The position numbers and the translations under genes were made by a program. From contig CAJNDS010002249.1 in assembly GCA_905221605.1 (NCBI GenBank), forward strand, positions 441,523-474,022: a stretch of 32,500 nt of DNA, given 5' to 3'. Below, one piece after another: positions 10,347 through 22,300 of the stretch. The notes beneath the pieces are model-generated. The model worked only from the letters and a program-made list of their open reading frames with translations, made no database searches and was not told the origin of the DNA. Each line of letters opens with the position of its first letter. Position 1 is the stretch's first letter. Source of the DNA: Symbiodinium natans (Eukaryota; Sar; Dinophyceae; Suessiales; Symbiodiniaceae).

Positions 10347-13300
10347 GTAGGGGAAACCCTAAACCCTAAACCCTAAACCCTGAACCGTAAACCCTAAACC
10401 CTAAACCCCCAACCCTGATTATAGTTAAACGGAGCTTACCAGGACCAAGTCGGCACCGACAGAGGCTGGGCGTTTGTGACATATGAGGCCGGACCTGCCC
10501 TCGCCTTGGGTGGAGCTTGTTTAGGGTTTAGGGTTTAGGGTTTAGGATTTAGGGTTTAGGATTTAGGATTTAGGGTTTAGGGTTTAGGATTTAGGGTTTA
10601 GGGTAACTTTCTAGTGTTTAGGGCTTTAAGCTTCATAGAGTTGAGGCAAACTAGGTGGACGGTTTGTTACGGCATGACGCTCTGGGTTTTTTGGGTTTAG
10701 TCTTAGGGTTTAGTTTCGTGAAGTTTTTTTCGCATATTGTGTCTTCAGCCTCCAACAAAAATGCTCGTGGAGGTTTGGTACATGCCACCGGCTATTTGCC
10801 TCCTTCTGAAGACCCATAAACACTTTTATCATTGTCCTCAGGCGACATCCAGTGCTGATTTTCCTTTGTTCGGTGGGGTGACTTCCGAGGTTTCCGAACG
10901 AATCTTACAAACGAGAGCCTCGACAGATTCAATCTCGGGGTTGAGGGTTGCCGCTTAGACGCAGTAGTGGTTTCAGACATCACAGGGGTCCTCATCACGG
11001 CAGTGGGCTCCCTCGCATTGGGCTGGGTTTATGCTTTTCAGGTAGCTTCCTTTGAACTCTGTGGCACAAGCCAACCTCCCGATTACATGTGCCATGTAAA
11101 CATTGGGGGCCGCCCTTCACCCTAAATAGAGCACGTATTCGAAGTCTGCACAAGATGAATTCTCGTCGTAATATTAGCATAACCCATGCAACTAGTAGAA
11201 GCAGTTTAGGCGATGGTTACAGTCTTTTTCCAAAAAAGTATACAGGACACACACACACACACCCTAAACCCTGACCCTAAATCCTAAACCCTAAACCCTA
11301 AACCCCAAACCCCAAACCCCAAACCCCAAACCCCAAACCCCAAACCCTAAACCCTAAGCCCTAAACCTTACCATGAAACAACACAAAACAAAATCAAAGA
11401 ACATAAAAATGCAAATACATGAAGCAAAGCACATTCGCTGCTCGCAAGGATGAGACCGAAGCCGCTGTGGCAGTGGCCACTTGGTTGGCCCTGAAGCTCT
11501 ATTTGGTGTTTATCTCCACGCCGCGTAGTGGGTTTAGGGTTTAGGGTTTAGGGTTTAGGGTTAAGGTTTTAGGGGGTGGTTGGCCCTTGCTCTATTGTGT
11601 TTGTCTCCACGCCGCGTAGTGGGTGTAGGGTGTAGGGGTTGTTCATTTTAGGGTTTACCTATAGAGGCTCCTATGTAGTACCTTTTTGGGGTAGTCTACT
11701 AGAATCCCCTATAACAAACCCAAAAAGGGTTTACATTGGAGACTCCAGGTAGCTGCTTTGCTCATATAGGTCAGGGGTTTAGGTTAGGGGTCTAGGGAAT
11801 AGGGTTAAGCACCCTAAACCCTTAAACCCTTAAACCCTAAACCCTAAACCCTAAACCCACTTACAGTTTCCTCGCCTGGCCGCAGCGATCATCCCGGCCG
11901 TGCCTGGCCTTGCTCTTCCGGAAATTTGGGTTTTGGGTTTAGGGTTTAGGGTTTAGGCCGAAAAAATGCAAAATGATTCTTCCTTATAAGGGTAACGTAG
12001 GGAGTATTCGTGCTCGTTTTCTTCAGCCAAAGTGGCCGGTTTGCAAGCGTCTTTATGGGCTTGTCCTTTCGTAACTGATTTGTTGAATGTGTTTTTGTCG
12101 ATGCTCAAAGAAACGCCTGACGCTACTAAACCCCAAATCCCGAAACCCTTGATTCAACCCTAAACCCGAAACTCCCAAACCCTAAACGCCTAAACCCTAA
12201 ATCCTAAACCCTAAACCCTAAGCCCTCCCAGGCAATGTTTAACGGGCAGCAGATCTTCGCGGGCAGCGCAAGGCCGCTACAGTGCAAGTGGGGGGCCTCA
12301 GCGGCCGACGGCGTTTAGGGTTTAGGGTTTAGGGTTTAGGGTTTAGGGTTTAGGGTTTGGGGTTTGGGGTTTAAGGCCTAGGGCCTAGGGCCTAGGGTTT
12401 AGGGCTAAGCGGCTAGGGCTTGGGGTTTAGGGTTTAAGATTTAGGGTTTAGGGTGCTCACGGCTCCATTTTTGTTTAAAGGATTTAGGGCTCAGAGGGCG
12501 TCGTGGGTTTTACCTTTTAGAGCACTGGGGTCTACCAGCCTATAGGGCTAGGGTCGAAGTTTTTTGGGGTTTAGGGTTTAGGGTTTCTGGGTTTCCTTGG
12601 CTTTGTTTTGTTAGGTTCCAGGGCTTCAGGGGTTTAGGGTTCAGGGTCTTGGGCTGACGGTGCCGAGGAAACAGGGGAAGCTTTCAAAGGAATATTATAT
12701 TTTCGATCAGAGGATGTTCACGGTTGTCTACGGGTTTAGGGTTCAGGGTTAGGGTTAGCTTGTTGAATCTCTGGCCGTAGTGGGACGTGGTGCTTGTGGC
12801 TTTTCTTTGGGGGTTGGCAGGGGCTCGCGGTGTTTGTTTCCCACACTTGGCACAGCCAAACTGGTGAAACAAGTGGCGCTAGCACAACCAGGCACAAGTG
12901 CGAGGGCGTAGCTGTTTAAGGGCTAGGGAGTTTAGGGAAGCGTGGCCCTAGACCCTAAACCCTAAACCCTAAACCCTAAACCCTAAACCCTAAAGCCAGG
13001 GCAGTGTCACACGGAGACATGCTTTGCATTGATAGCGGCAGAAAGTCAGACTTTCAGGGTTCCGGGATTCGTGTTGATTTATGAGCCCTCATGCTCCCAC
13101 CGCCCTTTCGCAACTGAACACGCCCCAAACCTATCGAAGGTTTACCTCGTGTAACTTGTATGCCAGAAAAACGAGAGGGGAATTTTCCTGAGTCATGGGA
13201 TGTGTTTACTTGTTATTTGGTGGGGTTTCTCTATAGTCCCTAAATCCTTACCTCGAACCCCTAAGCAGGGTTGACGGAGTTTGGGTCTGATTGTTGGGTC

Positions 13301-16300
13301 GGGCTGCGCGCTGCAGGGCAAGCTTTGACAAGCCCCCGCACCCCTCCACCCGAACACGTGCTGTACCATGGAAGGAATGTAGGCAGAGGGGATGCTATTC
13401 TCACACAAAAGGCTAGCCCTGCTAAACCCTCAACCCTAGACCCTAAACCCTTTAAGGGGTTAGGGCCGGTTAGGGATGATAACCATAAACCCTCAACCCT
13501 AGACCCTAAACCCTTTAAGGGGTTTAGGGCCAGATAGGGAGGGTTTAGTGCTGTTCCTTCATTTCTGTCCTATCCAACGTGCCGGCCGAGGTTCGCAAAC
13601 GAGAAGATCACCAAGATCGAAGGAACGGTCTTCGAGGCGGGTGTAGGTTGAGTAGGTTTTAGGGCTTCGAGTTTAGGGTTTAGGGTTCAGGGTTAGGGTT
13701 TAGGGCTTCGAGTTTAGGGTTCAGGGTTTAGGGTTTAGGGCTAGGGAAAGTCACTAGGTTGCTAGCTAACTTCTGCTGGAGCCACGCAAGTCACGCCGAC
13801 AGTTGGTTTTATAGGGGTCGGAATAACTACCTACTTTTTTTCCGTTGGGGTCCCTTTTTTGTTGTACTTTCATAACCCCCAAAACCATATTCTAGTTATT
13901 CAGGCCCATATATTATGCGCGATGGCTGTGCAAAGAAGATGTCGTCTCCGATCTCGCTGTTAGCGATCTCGAAGCCCTTGCCCCGTGGTTCCCTAAACCC
14001 GAACCCTAATTAAACCCCTAAACCCTAGTCCTGAACCCAAAACCGAAAACCCAAACCCCGAACCCACAGGCCAAAACCCAAAACCCCAAATACCAAACCC
14101 TAAACCCTAACCCCAATGTGTTGAATTGCGACACGCTGCACTCAAAGGAAAGCGCAGCGTGCCACCACGTTCGTTCCAAAGCATGGGGGATTTGGGCGCA
14201 AGGGATGTTGCTGGGTTTCGGGCGTCAGGGTCCTAACCCCTGCACCCTAAACCCTAAACAGGTGGGCTGCGCCGTTGTAGAGGAAACGCTGTCAGTAGCG
14301 TTCATTCGTGTTTCTGCGGCTCGTGCATTCTGTACTGATTGCTCCTGGATGGTGTTGCCAGAGGAGCTACACATCTCTTTGTGGTGCTTTATTGTAACTT
14401 TAACTTTAGATCCTTAGCCTTTTTGGGTTTTTTGGGTTTCTGAATAAGGCAGCTACAAATTTGATTTATAACTACCCTCCTAAGTCCTAAGTCCTAAGTG
14501 CAGCCAAGATTTGTGGTGCTGCAGGTTGCCTTTGCGTTTACTTGGGGGGATTGATTGACAGGGCCAGGATTCACTTTGTCCTGCCCCCGCCCCCCCAAAG
14601 ACCCTCCCCCCCCCCCCCCCCCCAGACCCTCCCCCCCCCCCCCCCCAAGACCCTCCCCCCCCCCAACCTTTTCCCCCCTTCCCCCCCCCCCCCCTTCCCC
14701 CCCCCCCCCCCAGACCCCCCCCCCCCCCAGACCCTCCCCCCCCCCCCCAGACCTCCCCCCCAAGACCCACACCCAGTGTGCTAGGCCACATTCTTCATTT
14801 TCACGGGCCTGTTGTTATCTGTATATATAAAGATAGGTGGTTGTCAAAATTATTGTCCCTTTTTGGATCCCTAATATTATACGGCACTTAATATTTATGG
14901 TACCCCAAGAGGGATCATAATTTGGCAACCACCCATATGTATATATATATATATATAGAATGGGACCAGAACGACTTTTCCTTTTTGGTCCACCGAGGTT
15001 GGAAGAACAGCTGAACAAAGTCCTAGCCCTAACCCAAAAGACAAGGAAGATCCGATGCGCTAAGCCCGACCTACATGCTCCTATGTAGCACCTCTTTAGG
15101 GTTTAGGGTTTAGGGTTTAGGGTTTAGGGTTTGGGGTTTGGGGTTTAGGGATAGCTAGCCCAGCAAGGAACTGCAATAGAGTTGTCCTTGACAGGCGCCC
15201 ACGAAGGCCGTCACACCTTGGCAGGAGTTCACCACTCCGGAGGGTAAGGCGCGTGGGGTGTGAGGGGGCTGGAGAGTTAAGAAGGAAGGCCTAGAAGGAC
15301 CTGAGGGGTCCTCCTCAGGTTTACAGGGACTTTTTGTCAGGCATATATAGTGGTTATATAGGGGACATAATTAATAGTCCCCTTCTAGGGCTCCTTATGC
15401 CCCTTAGAGTTCAGGTTTGAAGGTGAAGGTTTCATGGTTTAGGGTCTGGAGTTTAGCGTTTAGGTTTCCCTGAACCGCAAACCCTGAACCCTAAGCCCTC
15501 AACCCAAACGTTAAACCCTTCAAGTAGAGTTTGGGGATCAGGGGCAGGTTCGGGCCACGCGAAACCCAAGCTAGGCTAAGGAGCTTACTAAGCCAGTGAT
15601 TTGGGGTTCGGGGTCTAGCCCGACGGCTTCAGTTAAAGGGGTGTGTTTACATCGTAGTCTACAGGGTTTCGTGTTTTAGAGGCCAGAAAATTATTGTTGA
15701 GAGTCGGTTTGTGGCGTGAAAGTTTGGGGTTGTGAAATTGGACAGAATCCTTTGCCTTTCCAGGAAGCATGAGGCCCAATTTCCCGTGTCAAAACCCTGA
15801 ACTACCCGCTATGGACCCTAAGCGGAGAATCGTCAAAGCCCGAACTCAAAAAACAAACACAACAGCACGCGCTGTGCACTGCAGAGTCAAGGCCTGCCTG
15901 GCCAGAAGCGAAATGTGTTTCATTAGAGGCTGCCATGCATCCCTTTGCCATCCCGGAGCAATCCCTAGTCACAGATTCGTTCTTGCCCCCCCGCCCCGCA
16001 ACAACTCCACTCAGACCCCAACAACTCCACCCAGAAAGAAACGAAAGAAGGCGCCTTTGGGGGGGAGGGGTGGGGCACTCGTAGGTAACTTAGGAAGGCC
16101 ATGGACCATGTCTCGGTTCTGCCACGCAAGCCACACTTTTCGAGACGTCGCACAGGACACACACGAAAACCATGCACCAAACGGGCCATCCCGTTAGGTC
16201 ATTCAAACCGCCGAACTCGGCAACAGCGGACATGTTGAGAAAGTCTCGAAAAAACTCGCGCAGGCCAATGTTTTCACCATGCGCCTGTGTGCCAGGAGGA

Positions 16301-19300
16301 ACAGCGCGAGGCGACGAGACGCTGGTTTTACCCTAAAACCACCCCCTAAGCCAACCTCGTTGGGGGGTTTAGGGCTTGGGGTTTAGGGTAGGAGCCTCGT
16401 CCTAGAGTTCATCTCTTGTGCCCTGCATTGGCCCGTGCCAGCCCTACTACTACAACAGCGTCACCAAAGAGACTCGCTGGGAGAAGCCAGCTGAGCTTGG
16501 CTCTCAGAATTAGGGTTTAGGGCCTAGGGATTGGGCCGGGTGCCCGATTCTTGTGAGTCCCACACGCTCTCGCGGGATTGTCGCGGTTCACAGCCGGTCA
16601 GGATGTAGCTGGGAGCCAAAAACCGTGAGCCCTGTATCTCGGTGATTAGGTACTTCATGTGTTGCGTTGCCCTAAACCCTACCCCGAAGCCCGAAGTGCG
16701 CTTGGATTTCTTGGGCAGTAGAGTGTGGGTTTCTAACCCCTGAACCCCAAATCTGCTTGCGCTTTGAATCACAATCTCCTGGCGCTTTCTGTGCCGAGGC
16801 TTGGCGGTCAGACAGCCTGGTACCCAAGCTGTGGCGTTGAGGGAGCAGTGGGGTGCGCCAAGCCGAGTAGAAAGTCGGACGCCCTGAGCCCTGTCTTCTA
16901 GACCCTAAACCCTAAACCCTAAACCCTACACCCTAAACCCTTCTGGGATCTCCAAGCTCTTACAATGATTCGAAGCCCTCCTTCGATTCCCCAAGCTCCG
17001 AAGTGCAAAGCGGTTTAGGGTTTAGGGTTTGGGGTTTGGGATTAAGGGTGTAGGGATTGGAGTTTAGGGTATGTAGCCCAAGGTTCACGAATACTTTCAG
17101 CGGTTTTCGGGCTACATACCCTAAACCCCAAACCCCAAACCCTAAACCCTAAACCCCACACCCTATACCCTAAACCCCAAACCCTAAACCCTAACCCCTA
17201 AACCCCAAACCCCAAACCCTAAACTCTAAACCCAAAACCCTAAACCCTAGCCCTAAACCCTAAACCCTAGATCGCGGCTTGAGGCCGCGGCACCTGGAGC
17301 TGCAGCCTTGCCAGGAGCTGCTGCAGGCTCCTGGGTTTTTCGGGTTTAAGGTTTAGGGTTTAGGGCTAGGGTTTAGGGTTTAGGGTTTAGGGTTTAGAGT
17401 TTAGGGTTAGGGTTTAGGGTTTAGGGTTTAGGCGGTTTAGGGTTTAGGCGGTTTAGGGTTTAGGTTTAGGGTTTAGGGTTTAGGGTTTAGGGTTTAGGGT
17501 TTAGAGTTTAGGGTTTAGGGTTTAGGGTTTAGGTTCAGGGTTTAGGGTTTAATGTTAACGTCGCTTTAATAAACCCCCCCCAAATCTTGTTTTGGTCGCC
17601 GGGGTTTGGAGGGGTGGAAAAAAAAGAGCGGGTGTCAATACTGGGGTTCTGGGGGTCTGGGGGTCTGGCGGTCTGGCAGTCTGGGGTCTGGGCGTCTGGG
17701 GGTGTGGGGGTCTGGGGGTCTGGGGGTCTGGGCATCTGAGGGTCTGTCTGGGGGTCTGGGGGTCTGGGCATCTGAGGGTCTGGGGGTCTGGGGGTCTGGG
17801 GGTCTGGCGGTCTGGCGGTGTGGGGGTCTGGGGGTCTGGAGGTCTGGGGGTCTGGGGGTCTGGGGGTCTGGGGGTCTGGGGGTCTGGGGGTCTGGGGGGG
17901 GTCAGGTGTTGGATCTCGTCTCAAGCCATTTTCAGCAAAATTTTCGCTTCTTGGCCAGCCAAATAAGGCAATTGTCACCCCATTTTTATTTTCATCGGAC
18001 CCCCCTATATAGACTTGTTTACACACATCAGCCCGAAAACCTCCCGAAATGGAAAGTAGTCTTGGGCTGGGGCCCGAATATTTCTATTACCACCCCATTT
18101 TGTAAATGTGAGGTTAACAATAGGGTTCAGGGTTTGGGGTTGAAATTTAGGGTTTCGGGTTTGGGGTTCAGGGTTTTGGGTTTAGGGTTTGGGGTTTGGG
18201 GTTTAGGGTTGGGTTCATGGTAAACGGACATAGGCGTCTAGGAGAATTGGGATAGAGGGGTTTAGGGTTTCACGTACAAGGGCTTGGGATTTAGGAGTTC
18301 GCGCTTCCGGTCTACGGTCTAGATGTTGGCGCCCTAAACCCTAAACCCTAAACCCTAAGCCCTAAACCACGGGAGTTGGTAGGGCTTTGGAGTTGTAGAT
18401 TGAGTGTTCTGTTCGCGGGCTTCCTGGGGTTTGAAAGTGAACGTGCCTTCGTGCTTGAGAGATCTGAGGATTGTGTTTTTTAGAAGGCCTTCTTCGCTGG
18501 TTCCTTTCTCCGCGGATCAGTTTGCTCAGTTAAGACAATTCTTTTTTCAGGTCTTTCAAAGATAACATACTCCCCCTTTTTCTACACGAAGATTAACCTT
18601 GTCTTCCTAGGACCGGGAGTAGGCCCTTGTTTCTTTTTTTTTGGGTTGTGGTTCCATTATAATCCCCTTGTAATCCCCTTAAAACAAAACAGTGCACCCT
18701 TTTTATTCCTAGGTTCCTCCCGGGTCGAGTTTCTCCTTGGACAAATCAGCCGGAAAGTCTCGTAAGTGGGCATTTGCAGCCGGGTGCTCTGAACCCTGGG
18801 TCGGGACCCCAAACCCCTAAACCCCTAAACCCCTAAACCCCTAAACCCCCAAACCCCCAAACCCCCAAACCCCCAAACCCCCAAACCCCTAAACCCGAAG
18901 CCAGGTAGCAGCACTTCCGGCCAGCTGGCCCTTACTCAGGCGGGGGGGGGGGGTTAGGGTTTGGGGTTTAGGGTTTAGGGTTTAGGGTTTTAGGTTTTTA
19001 GGGTTTTAGGGTTTTAGGGTTTTAGGGTTTTAGGGTTTTAGGGTTTTAGGGTTTTAGGTTTTTTAGGGTTTTAGGGTTTTAGGGTTTTAGGGTTTTAGGG
19101 TTTTAGGGTTTTAGGGTTTTAGGGTTTTGGGGTTTTAGGGTTTTAGGGTTTTAGGGTTTTAGGGTTTTAGGGGCAGTCTGCAATGCTTGATATTAAGCCC
19201 TAAACCCTAAACCCGAAAAGTGTGAAGTGACGTACATGAGCCTTGAACCCTAAAACTCTAAACCACGGCATTGAAGCAGCTGGATTGCAAACTGGAGCGT

Positions 19301-22300
19301 CCGAAGCCAAAAGGGTTTTAGGACATGGGGTTAATTTACCGTTTGGGTTTGGGGGGATTTCGAGTTTTAGGGGGTAGGGGTTTGGGGGTAGGGGCTGCCC
19401 CATAGGGGGGGTGGGGGAGGGGGCTTCAAGGTGCGCATGGGTTTTTTATTCAGTGCAAGGCGTTGCGTCCTTGAGCCAAGGCAGCCACTGATCACCCGAA
19501 ACCCTAAACCCCAAACCCTCCACAAGGATTAGAGGGTATTTAGGGTTTATAGGTTCTGCTCATGTAGGCTGTACATATGTCTTAATTACAGGGTTTAAAG
19601 GGTTTGGGGCTAGAAAGTAATCTAAGGGTTCGGCTACAGAGAGCCAGCGCGTTTGCTGCACCTGTACCCTGGCACCCTGACACCCTCAATCCCCTCCTGA
19701 AACGTTTAAACCCTAAACCCTAAACCCTAAACCCTAAACCCTGAACCCTGAACCCTGAACCCTAAACCCTAAACCCTAAACCCTAAACCCTAACTCTCAA
19801 CTTCCCTGCATGGCAGGCCCCCAAGCCCTAAAGCCTCGTAGCAGGCAGCGCTGCCGGCACTGCAGGGTGGCAACGGGCCACCAGGCCTGGGGGATTTAGG
19901 GTTTAGGGTTTAGGGTTTAGGGTTTAGGGTTTAGGGTTTAGAGTTTAGGGTTTAGGGCTAGGGTTTAGGGTTCATGGCTAGCTGTATAAGTGGGAGAACC
20001 AGAGTTATAAGTGGTTCTAACCTTATTTCGGGTACGCAAAACCCTACGTTATAACTACCCGTGAACCTTCAAGGGGGTGGTTTAGGTGTTAGGGTTCACG
20101 GGTTGAGTAGGGTTTTGGGCTCTGCGTTCGGGGCATAAATTCGGGGGCAGAGGGTCTAAGAGCTGTAGAGGTCTATGTCTTGAGGGTATACAGGGTTTCT
20201 GTACTGGTGGAAGGCCCGAAATCCCAAACCACCGAACCATGTGCAAAAGGGTTTATAGCATCCCCTAAACCCTAAACCCTAAACCCCAAATTTTCAGTTT
20301 ACGATTCTTGGCTTGTGCGGGGCTTTGTCGGTCTGGGAGCTCCAGCCCTTCCTTAAGAAGCCAACTTCCGGCTTTTCTGTAAGAGTCCTACAAGGGGTTT
20401 AGGGTTTAGGGTTTACAGGGTTTAGGGTTTAGGGAGAGCCTACATACACAGTAGGGTGGGGGGGGGGGGGGGGGGTTCTTAAGGTATAGGCGCTTCGGTG
20501 AAGCAGGGGGGGGGGGGGGGGTTGAGGCTTATAGTATGAAAGGCATCCATGTACAACTATGCCCGAAAGCATCGACCCCCCCCCCCCCCCCTTAAAATCG
20601 GGACCCAAGCTCGACCTCATGACTTGTGACAGGGTGTGCGGTTTATCTTTTTGGGGTTTACGGAGTTGAGGGAGGAGGTTTTGGGACGCCTATGAACATT
20701 CTAGTAGGCAGCCGGTGGTAAGCTGGGGTCCGCTTTGGCTTCTGGGTTCAAGTGGTTCTGTTTAAAGATGGGTTGCTGTACTGTCATTGTTTGAGACTCA
20801 GCAGTCAACCTGCACCCAAAAGCCCAAAACTCAAAACCCCAAAACCTGAACCCCAACCTTCAACCCCTAAACCTAAGTCTCAACTCACTTGGAGGTTCAA
20901 GGTACTTGTTAACCAATTAGAACTGTACTTGTAACTGTACTTACAACCATATTAGGGCACCCAAGGGGCTTATAAGTGGGTTATAAGTACAGTTATAAAA
21001 TCCCCGAACCGCCAGGAGCCAACATCTTTGTCTTCCATGTTCCGATCAATTGGACGGACGACGACTTCAATGCCCACTTCTCACCGCCACTCGCATGTTT
21101 AGAGAGGCTTAGGACAAACAAGCATCATTTTCTAGGATCCTTAAGGGAGGGGGCCTTAAGGAGTGGTGGGGTTTATTTGAGTATTGGGGAACCTTGGGTT
21201 AAATTACCCCCTTGAATCCCCCTCCCTCCAGGATCCCGTAAGCACGTCCATCCTGAAAAAGAGACGCGAGCCGTTTGGATGTAAGGCTCTTGATCCGTGT
21301 ATTGCCGGGCACGTGGCTTAAGTTCATGCACTGCTCTCAATAGCTCAATGGGACAAGTATGTCAGGGTTGGGGCTTAGGTGATAGGATTTGCCGGACGCC
21401 TGGTCGAATAGACTAGTATATGTATATATATATATATATATATCTTTGTTGCTGTAATTTATATTTCTATTTCTATCTTCACTAAACAAGTATCGAACTA
21501 TGTTCGAAAGTGTTTCAAAAAGCGGTATTTGTGCATTCCAAACGAAGGGCAGGCACGTAACGGGGAGGGGGCTCACCACATAACATATGCAGATTACGTA
21601 CACACATGTATACAATATGTATGTTCTACCTAGAGGGAACAGAATGATGAGGTATAAGGGTTCTTAAGCAATATTAAGCAATCGAGCGTAAAGGGAATCG
21701 CCTCAACGTTGAGGGGTCGCTACGGGCTTTTGACCGGTGGTGAAAGTCGTACCCGAAGTTGTGTATTCTTATCGATCACTCGCTTTCCGAGAAGTCGTGC
21801 CCGCATTTCTACACGCCTAGTACTTTCACTGCTGGTGGAGTCTCTTGGTAACATCTAAACAACAAGCAGGTGCAGTGCGGCCATTGCCACTGAGGACGTC
21901 GTTTGAAGCATATGTATGTTGTGCTTACATGGTGAACTAGTGTTTCGCCCTTGGCACTGTAACTTGCTTAAACCCTTCATTTATGTATTGGGACAGATAG
22001 ACCAGCTTGATCGAGGACATGTGTTGCCACATCGACTGTGATGGGCATGTGGCTTCAAATTGAACCCGAGGTATTGTCCAAAACCCATGTGCACATCTAG
22101 GACAGGGTAACGCTCAACTAGACACACCTTTGCCCGCCCGCCCACTTACGGATCAGAACATAGGCTACGCCTGGTCCCTAACTCCCGAAAACTTTAACCC
22201 AAATTCCTAAACCAGTAATCTAAACTTTGTGGTGCTTTACTGTAAAATTAGATCTTTAGCCTTTTTGGGTTTCTTGGGTTTCTTAATAAGGCAGCTAAAA

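Larger units (their letters stand above)
12480..15190. other. Gene A intron 6 interior
   Basis: Holds mixed telomeric blocks (12954-12993 and 13425-13515 CCCTAAA; 13655-13740 and 15095-15150 TTTAGGG), a tandem duplication (13422-13533), a 111-bp directional element (14377-14508), the poly-C tract and one antisense exon-like island. An island at 13586-13636 (FANEKITKIEGTVFEA or, in another frame, a basic segment) looks exon-like but fits no phase. Confidence 0.5.

Noticed and set aside
10011-10376. Long open frame of poly-Val and poly-Ser
   Set aside because: It is the translation of a GTA/GTC trinucleotide array. All frames without TAG stay open by composition alone.
14480-14830. Overlapping Pro-rich and Gly-rich open frames on both strands
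   Set aside because: Artefacts of the poly-C tract. No start context, splice phase or domain.
15769-16197. 142-codon plus-strand frame
   Set aside because: Rich in Arg, Pro and His with no domain. It overlaps a more protein-like minus-strand island, and lies inside a well-supported gene A intron.
17535-18223. Frames of 124-205 codons with Gly-Val-Trp or Pro-Asp-Pro repeats
   Set aside because: Generated by the TCTGGGGG minisatellite and neighbouring telomeric repeats. The region lies in an intron of gene A.
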